Origin: an uncultured Pseudomonas sp.
GTDB lineage: Bacteria; Pseudomonadota; Gammaproteobacteria; Pseudomonadales; Pseudomonadaceae
Length of the DNA: 31,681 nucleotides
Reading direction: 5' to 3'
NCBI RefSeq assembly: GCF_946885955.1
Contig: NZ_CAMPHI010000052.1
Span: forward strand, 1-31,681
Part shown: piece after piece, positions 7,144-15,286 of the stretch
Position numbering within the stretch: the stretch's first letter is position 1
Layout: each line of letters starts with the position of its first letter
The notes under the pieces: model-generated
The model's input: only the letters and a program-made list of their open reading frames with translations
The model's database searches: none
Told to the model about the DNA's origin: nothing
Position numbers and translations under genes: made by a program

Positions 7144-7749
7144 ATGGACGGGACGATCATTGGCTCCGACGGCTTACATCGCTGCCGCTGGTGCGCAGCA
7201 GCACCGGAGTTTCTCCAGTATCACGACACGGAATGGGGTTTTCCTGTTGCTGACGACAGGCGCCTGTTCGAGAAGATCAGCCTTGAGGCATTCCAGTCGG
7301 GCCTTAGCTGGCGCACGATCCTGGCCAAGCGCGACAGCTTCCGCGCAGCGTTCCATGGCTTCGATTTTCAGCGGATTGCCCAGTTCGACGACAGCGATGT
7401 ACAGCGGCTGCTGCAAGACCCCGGCATCGTCCGCCATCGCGGCAAGATCGAGGCTGTCATTAACAATGCGCGCCGTGCGTGTGACCTTGTTGAAACGGAA
7501 GGGTCGCTAGCTTCGTTCTTCTGGCGCTACGAACCCAGGGATGCAGGTTCGATTGAGCCTCAGAGCGCTTCGTCTTCTGTCGAGTCGGTCGCGCTAGCCA
7601 AGGAGCTGAAAAGGCGAGGCTGGAAGTTCGTGGGGCCTACCACCGTTTATGCATTCATGCAGGCCATGGGACTGTTTAACGACCATGCAACGGGATGCGC
7701 GATCAGGGTAGGAGTTGAACGTGCGCGACAATCTTTTAAGACGCCTTAG
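7144..7749 (+). CDS. tag: DNA-3-methyladenine glycosylase I
   Basis: A 201-residue base-excision enzyme that removes N3-methyladenine from alkylated DNA. The N-terminus HRCRWC and YHDTEWGFP, together with the late NDHATGCAIR, provide the Cys/His zinc ligands known for Tag. The central FEKISLEAFQSGLSW and the helix-hairpin-helix-like region near QDPGIVRHRGKIEAVINNA are family hallmarks. It ends the TetR-YciI-Tag operon, which ties alkylation repair to a small-molecule-responsive repressor. A second tag copy elsewhere in the genome is likely but cannot be seen. Length is normal (about 190-200 residues). Confidence 0.94.
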   Translation: MDGTIIGSDGLHRCRWCAAAPEFLQYHDTEWGFPVADDRRLFEKISLEAFQSGLSWRTILAKRDSFRAAFHGFDFQRIAQFDDSDVQRLLQDPGIVRHRGKIEAVINNARRACDLVETEGSLASFFWRYEPRDAGSIEPQSASSSVESVALAKELKRRGWKFVGPTTVYAFMQAMGLFNDHATGCAIRVGVERARQSFKTP

Positions 7750-7815
7750 AAGTGGATGATCTCTGCAACCAAGCTGAGTCTTCCCTTGGCAAGTCGATGG
7801 TTAACGGTAGCTATT

Positions 7816-7853
7816 GGCCAACTTCTGCCTGTTGTGAATGGCAGAAGTTGGCC
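7816..7853. repeat. Perfect 14-bp stem hairpin
   Basis: GGCCAACTTCTGCC (7816-7829) and GGCAGAAGTTGGCC (7840-7853) pair perfectly around a 10-base loop. No T-run follows on either side, so it is not a standard intrinsic terminator. It lies 66 bases after tag and could protect mRNA ends or be a recombination or REP-type site. Confidence 0.6.
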
Positions 7854-7890
7854 GTTATCAGTCCATATGAGCCTAGTTAGGCTATATGGC

Positions 7891-8069
7891 CCCCAAGGCA
7901 AAATCCGCGGGATCGAACCTCTCGCTGGTATCCATCCGAATACCTCGCAGGCCCGCTGTTTCACGGTGCGAGGCGTGTAGCGACTCGGCAAAGTAGCTGA
8001 TCAGGATGGAGCGGCGGCGTGTGCCGCTGGCGTTCAAACTGCCCGCATGCACCAGGTCTGCATCGAACA
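7891..8069 (-). pseudogene. 3' fragment of a PhyH-like dioxygenase gene
   Basis: Nearly identical over about 178 bases to 12147-12320 of the intact gene, encoding LVHAGSLNASGTRRRSILIS through TSERFDPADFAL. Similarity breaks sharply at 8069/8070, inside the codons of VFDADL, and after DFAL at the other end. It keeps the distal iron-binding His (LVHAG) and the Arg-rich 2-oxoglutarate site but lacks everything upstream. The close identity suggests a recent duplication or gene conversion with the copy 4 kb downstream. Confidence 0.8.
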
Positions 8070-8187
8070 CACGGCTCAGCAGTACAGATGCGCCTTCTGC
8101 GCGCTCCAGGTTCGGCGGGATTTATGGAGGGGGTACGAACTAACGGTTGCCGGCTCTGCTGCTATCCTTGCCATACCACCTGAAAGT

Positions 8188-8240
8188 AAGCGCTCCATAA
8201 ACCCCGTCCGCCAGAACAGGGCTTATGGAGCGCTTTTAGT
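8188..8240. terminator. Long hairpin followed by T-run (possible terminator)
   Basis: AAGCGCTCCATAA (8188-8200) pairs perfectly with TTATGGAGCGCTT (8223-8235). A further CCC/GGG pair lies inside the 22-base loop, and TTTT follows the stem. It could end plus-strand transcription before the GGDEF-EAL gene. A similar TTTATGGAG half-site lies at about 8119, so it may instead be part of a repeat. Confidence 0.45.
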
Positions 8241-8378
8241 TACGGCTTATTAGTACCTGCTAACCCAAGACGACTATTAATCAAGAGGTAGTTCCACGTG
8301 CGGGTATTGGAGGGGCTCTTTTCTGGATCGTGTCAGCAGGTAATCGGCAGCTTCGGCGACGAGCAAAGAGGTAAGGCG

Positions 8379-11300
8379 ATGAAGTCAGGTCCAATTCAAA
8401 ACACGCTGGGCGTTCTTCTCTTTCTTCTCGGTGCCGCTGTCATAGCAGAATGGATGTTTCACATGCCGTGGATGGCGCAGATCTATCCTGATTTTGTCGG
8501 CATGACCGCCAGCGCAGCACTGTGTTTCATGCTGGTCGGCATTGCGCTCATTGCGCCCGTCTTACCAGTAAAACGGCACACACAACTCCAGCAATTCATC
8601 GGTGGAGTGCTGATTGCCTTCAGCAGTCTGGTCCTCGTCGACATCATCCTGGACATCGATCTGGTCATCGATTTCCCGCCGTTTAGTCGCTCGCTGGAAG
8701 ACAGCGACTGGCCCGGGCGCATGGCGCCCAACACCTGTCTCGGCTTCATTCTGTCCGGCATCATCCTGATATTGGGGCAACAGGTACGCAAGCACGCAAT
8801 CGGGTTAGCTGTCCAGGCTGCCACCTTTGCGCTGCTTGCGGTCGGCTTGACGGGGTTGGTTGGCTATTTCCTGAAACTCGAGTCATTTTATTCGTGGTTT
8901 CATATCGATCGCATGGGACTAGATAGTGCTGTCGGCATGATGCTGGCTGGAACCGCTTTCTGGGTGAGCTGGTACGGTGCCGAGTGGAATCAAACCCGAA
9001 ATCGCTTTTTCAAGGAGGATGAACATATCAGTTTCGTTGGCGGCGCCATTCTCGTGGTGGTGACGCTGACTACCGGCTTGAGTGGATTTGTCGCCTACCA
9101 AAAGAGTCTCGACAAGGCGATGCGCGAAAGTCTGCAATTATCGCTGAACAACAATGTTAGAACGTTTCAGGTGGTGACAACACAAGCGGCCATCAATGTG
9201 GAAAATACCGCGCACCGCCCGGGCTTTACGCTCTATACGCAGCGCCTTGTAACGAACCTGCACGATACCGAGGCACGCGATCGCCTGAGAGAAATCGGCG
9301 TAAACATTCTCACACTGGGCGTTACCGGCATCATTATCCAAGACAATACTGGGCGGGAAATACTACGCTTGGGGCACTTCGTGCCCACGTCGGACATTTC
9401 GGTTGATCTGGGTTTACCCATTTCGGCATCCCTGTTATGGAACGGCGCGTTCTATCTTCGTGCCAGCGCCCGCATGTTCGACAGCGAGGGAAACCCGATG
9501 GCGACCCTTATTGCCGAGCAACCGCTGCCATCGGTCATAGGAGAGGCCTTTTCCAGAACCAGCAATTTCGGCAATACCGGCGAAATGCGATTGTGTGCAG
9601 CGAAAGGACAACTGTTGCAATGTTTTCCGCAGCGCTTCAACCAAAGAGTCGAAACCAGCTCACGTTATAACGCACAAGGGAAGTTGCTGCCTGCAAGCTA
9701 TGCTGTCGATGGTCAATCCGGCGTGATTGAAACTCAGGACTATCGCGGCCACAACGTCATAGCCGCCTATGCACCACTAAACACAACGGGCTTCGGCATG
9801 GTGGTGAAACAGGATACCGAAGAGTTTTACGCCCCGTTGCGCGATCAGTTGCAACACTTCCTTCCCTTGCTGGCGGTCTTTATTGTCGGCGGCGTAATGC
9901 TGTTGCGTTTCCAGATAAAGCCGATTATGAGAAAAGTTCTTACTTCGGAACACGACCTGTTCCGTGAGAAAGAGCGTTTGCGCATCACGCTCGCATCGAT
10001 CGGCGATGCGGTGATCACGACGGACACTGAAGGCAATGTTACTTATCTGAATCCAGTTGCCGAAATGCTCACCGGCTGGCTGTGTGAAGACGCGAAAGGG
10101 CTGCCGTTACTCCGGGTATTCCAGATATTCAACGAAGAAACCGGGGAAGCCGTAAAAAGCCCGGTCGAACTGGTACTACAGAGCGGAAAAATCTGCGGCC
10201 TGGCCAATCACACCATGCTGCGCCGACGTGACAACACCGAATGTTCGATAGAAGATGCCGCTGCGCCTATTTTCGACCAGGACAATCAAATTATCGGCAT
10301 CGTGATGGTATTTCATGATGTCACGTCGACCCGCAAAATGACTGCGGAAATCTCCTATCAGGCAACCCATGACGGTTTGACCGGTTTGCTGAACCGGCGT
10401 GAGTTCGAGCGCCGGTTGGAATTGGCCCTGCAGCGTGCGGAGTCCGATAGCGTGCGGCACTCGCTGCTATATCTTGACCTTGACCAGTTCAAAGTCGTTA
10501 ACGACACCTGCGGCCACATTGCCGGTGATGAGTTGTTACGACAATTGGCCAGCGTATTCAACCAGCATATCCGGCAGAACGACGCCCTGGCCCGTCTCGG
10601 CGGTGATGAATTCGGTGTGCTGCTGAATAATTGCTCTCCTGGCGTCAGCCTGGAAATCGCCGAGACGCTACGCCGAGTCATATGTGATTTCCATTTCGTC
10701 TGGCAGGACAAGACCTTCCCGATCGGCGTCAGTATCGGCATGGTCAATTTTGGAGACGGCAGTCTGTCGCTAGAAAAAATCCTCAGCGCTGCCGATGCTG
10801 CCTGCTATGTCGCCAAGGACAAGGGACGCAACCGCATTCATATGTACCATGCCGACGACACTGAGCTGGCAAAACGTCATGGCGAAATGAGCTGGATCAG
10901 CCGGATTCAGACGGCCCTGGATGAAAACAGGTTTTGCCTTTATACGCAAAAGATCATTGAGCTTGGTTCGCCTGCCGTTCAAGGTGAACACCACGAAGTA
11001 CTGATTCGCATGCGAGATGAGCAGGGAGATCTGGTTCCCCCGATGGCCTTTATTCCGGCTGCCGAACGCTACAACCTAATGCCAGCACTGGACCGCTGGG
11101 TCATCCAGACAGCCTTTGCACAATATTCCGAAGCCAGCCGTCGCGGCGACCGCCCTATTCATACGCGTGCAATTAACTTGTCCGGTGCTTCGATTGGCGA
11201 TACGAAACTGTTCGATTTCATCCATGAACAGTTCAAGCTGTTCAATGTCCCGCCACACACCGTCTGTTTTGAAGTCACCGAAACCTCCGCCATCGCCAAT

Positions 11301-11627
11301 CTGGGACAGGCAGCAACCTTGATCCGGAAGCTGAAGGGGTTGGGGTGCCGCTTCGCGCTCGATGATTTCGGAAGTGGTATGTCGTCGTTTGCCTACCTGA
11401 AGCATTTGCCGGTGGATTTTCTGAAGATCGACGGCAGCTTTGTCAAAGACATGCTTGATGATCCGATCGATCACGCAATGGTGAAAGCCATCAACAATAT
11501 CGGACACGTCATGGGCATCAAGACGATTGCCGAATATGCTGAAAACCGCCAGATTCTTGAAGAGCTGGAAAGAATGGGCGTAGATTTTGCGCAGGGTTTC
11601 GGAATCGAAAAACCGGTACCGATCTGA
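8379..11627 (+). CDS. Membrane PAS-GGDEF-EAL c-di-GMP protein
   Basis: A 1082-residue inner-membrane protein for c-di-GMP turnover. The ATG at 8379 is chosen because AAAGAGG lies 7 bases before it; an upstream GTG (8298) is less likely. Residues 1-220 hold about six or seven hydrophobic helices. An extracytoplasmic sensor-like stretch lies near 230-500, a further membrane helix at about 490-510, and a PAS domain at about 530-650 (ASIGDAVITTDTEGNV). GGDEF is at about 740 (ARLGGDEF) with an intact RxxD inhibitory site (RQND). The EAL motif reads EVL at about 873, but the other metal and catalytic residues are present: the Asn in INLSG, EVTET, DDFGSG, FLKIDG, the Glu in TIAEYAE, and the Gln in AQGFG. 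It may be bifunctional; the net activity cannot be read from sequence. Confidence 0.93.
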   Translation: MKSGPIQNTLGVLLFLLGAAVIAEWMFHMPWMAQIYPDFVGMTASAALCFMLVGIALIAPVLPVKRHTQLQQFIGGVLIAFSSLVLVDIILDIDLVIDFPPFSRSLEDSDWPGRMAPNTCLGFILSGIILILGQQVRKHAIGLAVQAATFALLAVGLTGLVGYFLKLESFYSWFHIDRMGLDSAVGMMLAGTAFWVSWYGAEWNQTRNRFFKEDEHISFVGGAILVVVTLTTGLSGFVAYQKSLDKAMRESLQLSLNNNVRTFQVVTTQAAINVENTAHRPGFTLYTQRLVTNLHDTEARDRLREIGVNILTLGVTGIIIQDNTGREILRLGHFVPTSDISVDLGLPISASLLWNGAFYLRASARMFDSEGNPMATLIAEQPLPSVIGEAFSRTSNFGNTGEMRLCAAKGQLLQCFPQRFNQRVETSSRYNAQGKLLPASYAVDGQSGVIETQDYRGHNVIAAYAPLNTTGFGMVVKQDTEEFYAPLRDQLQHFLPLLAVFIVGGVMLLRFQIKPIMRKVLTSEHDLFREKERLRITLASIGDAVITTDTEGNVTYLNPVAEMLTGWLCEDAKGLPLLRVFQIFNEETGEAVKSPVELVLQSGKICGLANHTMLRRRDNTECSIEDAAAPIFDQDNQIIGIVMVFHDVTSTRKMTAEISYQATHDGLTGLLNRREFERRLELALQRAESDSVRHSLLYLDLDQFKVVNDTCGHIAGDELLRQLASVFNQHIRQNDALARLGGDEFGVLLNNCSPGVSLEIAETLRRVICDFHFVWQDKTFPIGVSIGMVNFGDGSLSLEKILSAADAACYVAKDKGRNRIHMYHADDTELAKRHGEMSWISRIQTALDENRFCLYTQKIIELGSPAVQGEHHEVLIRMRDEQGDLVPPMAFIPAAERYNLMPALDRWVIQTAFAQYSEASRRGDRPIHTRAINLSGASIGDTKLFDFIHEQFKLFNVPPHTVCFEVTETSAIANLGQAATLIRKLKGLGCRFALDDFGSGMSSFAYLKHLPVDFLKIDGSFVKDMLDDPIDHAMVKAINNIGHVMGIKTIAEYAENRQILEELERMGVDFAQGFGIEKPVPI

Positions 11628-11921
11628 TTCATCGGTAACTGAACTTATGCGTTTAGCAGGCTTGTGAAGCGTGCCATGCCGGCATTGTCGCCGCTGATGA
11701 ACACATTGGCGAAGCGGGAGGGGAGTGGCATTTATATGTCCGCGCTCGTGCTCCTGCGGATTATCAGGACGTGACTGTTTCTTCGCTGAAAATCGGGGCT
11801 GCGACTTATGCAATACGCCATGAGCCCATCGTCATCGTGAGGGGCGGCCGCCTTGCTTGTGCGATCGACTGTAATTGGCTCGCTGTCTGTCGCAATCGGC
11901 AGCAGCCGAAGCGGCTTAGAC

Positions 11922-12110
11922 TATCAGGCCGTTGAAAAACGTAGGCGAGGCAGCTAGCGCAATATCGATGGCGGCCCCGCAAAACAGGCGAAAAAGCGGA
12001 CTGGCTCGCACGCGAGTTTACGAGCTGTAAATGAGCATTTTGAGAGGCCGAGTCTTGGTCTGTCTTTAACGCCGCGATGGCAACGCAGGTAGTCTTTCAA
12101 CAGCCTGCTA
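11922..12110. mobile_element. MITE-like element, about 190 bp
   Basis: Terminal inverted repeats are CAGGCCGTTGAAAAAC (11925-11940) and, reversed, CAGGCTGTTGAAAGAC (12092-12107), 14 of 16 identical. No transposase is encoded. Its right end overlaps the last codons and stop of the phyH-like gene. The shared right-hand GGCAACGCAGGTAGT and terminal repeats recur in a shorter element at 18915-18973. Bases 11628-11921 hold no feature I can support. Confidence 0.6.
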
Positions 12111-12813
12111 GGGATAAATCCATGGCCTTTTGGCTTGGTGCCGCCAAGGCAAAATCCGCGGGATCGAACCTCTCGCTCGTATCCATCCGAATACCTCGCA
12201 GGCTCGCTGTTTCGCGGTGCGAGGCGTATAGCGACTCGGCAAAGTAGCTGATCAGGATGGAGCGGCGGCGTGTGCCGCTGGCGTTCAAGCTGCCCGCATG
12301 CACCAGGTCTGCATCGAACACCAGGATGTCGCCAGCGAAGCCTGAAAGCTGCGCCGAGCGGGATTCGTCGTCGAAGTCGAATGGCCGTTCTGCATGGGAG
12401 GGGCGGTGGCTGCCGGGGACGATACGGGTTGCGCCGTTCTCGGCGGCGTAGTCATCGAAATAAGCCAGGGCGTTTATCACGTCGCCTGGCCGTTGGGCCG
12501 ACAGGTCGCGGTGCAGCTGCTGGTGACCGCCGCCCGCCAGGGGCTCGCGACCCTCGATCTGCGAGAGGAAGAAGCGTTCGCCAATCAACTCGCCCACCGC
12601 CGCCAACAGCTGCGGCAGACGACACAGGGCCTGAACCTTCGGATCGAGGTCGAGCAGCGAATGGCGCCAGTCCCGGCCGCGCGGCACCGGCCAATCGGCC
12701 GAGGGCTTGACGCCCTCATCGAACACCGCGCGAAGGTCATCCAGCCAGTCGGCCGGGATCGCGCGGCGCAGCAGTACATAGCCATCTCGATGGAGTTGTT
12801 CGCGGTTGGTCAT
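12097..12813 (-). CDS. Phytanoyl-CoA dioxygenase (PhyH) family protein
   Basis: A 238-residue Fe(II)/2-oxoglutarate-dependent oxygenase, complete by comparison with its family. The iron-binding HxD is in QQLHRDLSAQ and the distal His in LVHAGSLNASGTRRR, with the following Arg residues for 2-oxoglutarate. The ATG at 12813 (MTNREQLHRDG) fits the start of the decayed copy and has AGGAAAT upstream; a GTG at 12846 would add 11 residues. PhyH-family proteins hydroxylate varied substrates, so phytanoyl-CoA is not implied. The C-terminus (SLAGC, then TGA) is encoded by the terminal repeat of the MITE-like element, replacing a native end that probably read DLSIG as in the copy at 1973. Two broken relatives lie at 1973-2553 and 7891-8069. 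Confidence 0.88.
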   Translation of the reverse strand: MTNREQLHRDGYVLLRRAIPADWLDDLRAVFDEGVKPSADWPVPRGRDWRHSLLDLDPKVQALCRLPQLLAAVGELIGERFFLSQIEGREPLAGGGHQQLHRDLSAQRPGDVINALAYFDDYAAENGATRIVPGSHRPSHAERPFDFDDESRSAQLSGFAGDILVFDADLVHAGSLNASGTRRRSILISYFAESLYASHRETASLRGIRMDTSERFDPADFALAAPSQKAMDLSLAGC

Positions 12814-13040
12814 GGCTTCCTGGATTTCCTCACCAAGGTTTTTCACAGCCCCTCCCGGAAAATGAGGAGCGGTTCAGCATGCTGTTAAATAGGGGAAGTC
12901 TAGTCGCGCCGCTCACTTGGTCGAGATTCGATTTTGCATCTTTGAATAAGCTTTGTTCACCAGGTGTTAGGGGCTGTTGCCGTTTGGGCAGGCGGCGACG
13001 AATGTCGTTTCTCCTGGCGCAGATGCAGGTGGTGCGTCGA

Positions 13041-13176
13041 GTAACCCACCAGGCAGTGGATGGCGTTGCGCCGATGGTGGGTTACGCCGCAGCAGGCATA
13101 GCGAGTTGATGGAGAAACGCGACAGGCGGCTAACCCACCGGGGGCACACCGTCTGTAGGAGCCAGCTTGCTGGCGA
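13041..13176. repeat. REP-type hairpin cluster
   Basis: GTAACCCACC (13041-13050) and GGTGGGTTAC (13076-13085) are perfect inverted arms. A further TAACCCACC lies at 13131-13139. TGTAGGAGCCAGCTTGCTGG (from 13154) is the classic short Pseudomonas REP hairpin. The cluster fills the gap between the phyH-like and tauD-like genes, and its last hairpin lies right after the tauD-like stop. Confidence 0.6.
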
Positions 13177-13180
13177 TTTA

Positions 13181-14077
13181 TCAGCGAGACGGCTTTTCAC
13201 CGACCACGGTGGTGCGGAACATTTCACGGCGCATGCCGTGGTAGTCGGCCACGGGCATGTGCCATGTGCTGCGGTTGTCCCAGATGGCCAAGGTGCCTTG
13301 GCGCCAGCGCATGCGGCAGATAAAGGCCGGGGAAACCGCCAGGTTGAATAGGTAATCAAGCAGCGGCTGTGCCTCGGCTGCACGCAGCCCTTTGATACCG
13401 CAGGTGTAGGCCGGATTGATAAACAGAACCTTCTTGCCTGTCTCGGGATGACGTATCACCAGCGGATGGCTACGCGCCTCGCTGGATGTGTCCTGGCCGA
13501 AACGGATCTGCATGTTTTCAAGCAATGCATTGTGGTTGGCGTTGACGCCGTAGGCGCGTTCCGGGCTGTGCTGCGCATCGAGGTTTGCCAGCAGCGCCTG
13601 CATGCCTGGGGAGAGCCATTCGTAGGCAAGCGCCAGGTTGGCGAAGCAGGTATCGCCACCATACGGCGGAACCTCATGGCCGTAGAGCAGGGTAAAAGCC
13701 GGGGGGCGCTCCTGAAACGTCCAGTCGGTATGCCAGGCGCCGCCGAACACGAAGGGCGCTTTTTCACTGGCTTCCTTGACCACATGAACGACATGCGGAT
13801 GCTCTTCCATGCAGGTGACGTAGGGCTCGTGCCCGAACTCGCCAAAGCGCTGGGTCACTTGCTCGAGATCCGTAACCGTCAGGGATTGCCCATGAATGAA
13901 CAGGACCTTGTGGGTCAGCAAGGCCTGGCGCAATTCGGTATAGCCCTCAACGCTCAGTGCTCGCAAATCGAGGTTCGCGATATCCGCGCCCAATGCACCG
14001 GTGGCGGGTGTGGCGCAAAAATGCCGGTAGTCGGTCTTTGGATTGCTGCTTGGCAAGGTATGAATAAATTCGCTCAT
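13181..14077 (-). CDS. TauD/TfdA family Fe(II)/2-oxoglutarate dioxygenase
   Basis: A 298-residue soluble oxygenase. The iron-binding HxD is in GAWHTDWTFQERPP, near residue 120. The distal His is in STWHMPVADYHG and the 2-oxoglutarate Arg in RREMFRTTV near the C-terminus. PAFTLLYGHEVPPYGGDTCF is the typical TauD/TfdA core after the HxD. The family couples 2-oxoglutarate decarboxylation to hydroxylation of taurine, alkyl sulfates, aryloxyacetates or other acids; the substrate here is unknown. It is divergent from the AraC-type regulator at 14214 (136-base gap), which probably controls it. Length is normal. Confidence 0.93.
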   Translation of the reverse strand: MSEFIHTLPSSNPKTDYRHFCATPATGALGADIANLDLRALSVEGYTELRQALLTHKVLFIHGQSLTVTDLEQVTQRFGEFGHEPYVTCMEEHPHVVHVVKEASEKAPFVFGGAWHTDWTFQERPPAFTLLYGHEVPPYGGDTCFANLALAYEWLSPGMQALLANLDAQHSPERAYGVNANHNALLENMQIRFGQDTSSEARSHPLVIRHPETGKKVLFINPAYTCGIKGLRAAEAQPLLDYLFNLAVSPAFICRMRWRQGTLAIWDNRSTWHMPVADYHGMRREMFRTTVVGEKPSR

Positions 14078-14213
14078 TTTGTTGTGTGCTCTGCGATTGC
14101 GATGACCACAGCATGGATTGAGCGATTAGCGGGCTCCATGACGATCTCTGTCGTTTCATGATAATTACTGCCAGCCTTGAACGGTGCAGGCGACCACTGC
14201 GAGGTATCTCTGA

Positions 14214-15236
14214 ATGGACTGGCGACAAAAACGCTCGTTGACCGGTGTTCGCTATCTGCTGCAAACCGCGCAGGCAGAAGGCGTGGATACCGATAGCTGC
14301 TTGAAAGGCAGTGCGATTGCCTCATCCGATCTGCACGTCGGTGCGGCCCAGATCGAGGCCTGGCAAGAGTTGGCGGTAATCCGCAACCTGCTCGAGCACT
14401 GCAATCGCCCTGGGTTGGGTTTTATCACTGGCCAGCGTTATCACCTGACGTCGCTTGGCGTGCTCGGTTTCACCATGTTGGCGAGTCGTACCCTGATTGA
14501 GGCGTTCGCCTCGTTCAGCCGTTTCCAACTGATGGCGCTGACCCTTTGCCCGACCCGCCTGGAGCGCGACCGGCGCGGCATGTGGTTGCTGTTCGATTCC
14601 AGCGTATTGCCAAGAGACACCTGTGCTTTCGTCGTCGAGCGGGGTATCGCCGCCTGCCTGAGCGTCAGCTCGGAATTGCTGAAGCGCCAGGTCATCCCTC
14701 TGGCCATAGAAATGACCGCGCCTGATCCGGACGATGCGCACGCTCGGCATTCACACTTCCCTTGCGCGCTGAGGTTATCGGCGCAGCGCAACGGCATTTT
14801 GTTTTCCAGCACCGATCTGCAAAGCCCACTGCCTCAGGCCCATATCGATGCCCAGCTTGAGGGGGAGCAGTTGTGTGAAATGCAGTGCAGAGAACTCTCC
14901 CATCAGTTGAACAAGTCACCCACTACACGCCAGGTGCAAATGGTGCTGATCGGGCAGTCAGAGCAATTGCTCTCATGCAGGGTCGTGGCTGAGCGCCTGG
15001 GGCTTTCCGAGCGCACTTTGCACCGGCGCCTGAGGAGTGAGGGGCAGTCTTTTCAGCAGCTCAATGAGCAGATCAAGAAGCAGCTCGCCAAGCGCTTGCT
15101 GGATGATTCCCGTCTTGATCTGAACGCGATCGCGCAACGTCTGGGCTATGCGGAGGCGGCCAGTTTCTCCCGCGCGTTCAGCCGTTGGACCGGCTACCCG
15201 CCAAGCCATTGGCAGCGCCAAAGTGAGGGGCGATAA
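14214..15236 (+). CDS. AraC family transcriptional regulator
   Basis: A 340-residue regulator of the OruR/ArgR-like AraC subgroup. An N-terminal effector-binding domain (about residues 20-205, GLGFITGQRYHLTSLGVLGF) is followed by the C-terminal double helix-turn-helix (about 240-335): CRVVAERLGLSERTLHRRL, then LNAIAQRLGYAEAASFSRAF and WTGYPPSHWQR. GAGG lies nine bases before ATG. It is divergent from the tauD-like gene and convergent with the Crp-like gene, with a GC-rich hairpin between. It probably activates the tauD-like gene and perhaps the operon starting at 16120. Confidence 0.93.
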   Translation: MDWRQKRSLTGVRYLLQTAQAEGVDTDSCLKGSAIASSDLHVGAAQIEAWQELAVIRNLLEHCNRPGLGFITGQRYHLTSLGVLGFTMLASRTLIEAFASFSRFQLMALTLCPTRLERDRRGMWLLFDSSVLPRDTCAFVVERGIAACLSVSSELLKRQVIPLAIEMTAPDPDDAHARHSHFPCALRLSAQRNGILFSSTDLQSPLPQAHIDAQLEGEQLCEMQCRELSHQLNKSPTTRQVQMVLIGQSEQLLSCRVVAERLGLSERTLHRRLRSEGQSFQQLNEQIKKQLAKRLLDDSRLDLNAIAQRLGYAEAASFSRAFSRWTGYPPSHWQRQSEGR

Positions 15237-15244
15237 GCGGAGTA

Positions 15245-15265
15245 GCGCGCCCTCGCTTGGCGCGC
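15245..15265. terminator. Hairpin between convergent genes
   Basis: GCGCGCC (15245-15251) pairs with GGCGCGC (15259-15265) around a 7-base loop, just after the AraC-type stop and before the stop of the Crp-like gene. There is no strong T-run, so terminator function is only plausible. Confidence 0.35.
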
Positions 15266-15286
15266 GAAGGGCATGGGCACTCTGTC

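Noticed and set aside
7746..7991. Short frames on both strands across 7746-7991
   Set aside because: They arise from the 14-bp palindrome and the phyH fragment; no Shine-Dalgarno or known product.
8188..8240. Integron attC site
   Set aside because: The hairpin is attC-like in shape, but no GTTRRRY/RYYYAAC core sites are found and no integrase or cassette array is present.
11657..11935. Open stretch of 92 codons between the GGDEF-EAL gene and the MITE-like element, including GEWHLYVRARAPADYQ
   Set aside because: It has no ATG near its beginning and no recognisable family, and its end lies in the MITE terminal repeat. It might be a gene remnant but cannot be supported.
12967..13383. Minus-strand open frame over the end of the tauD-like gene
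   Set aside because: Out of frame with the real gene and made partly from REP sequence.
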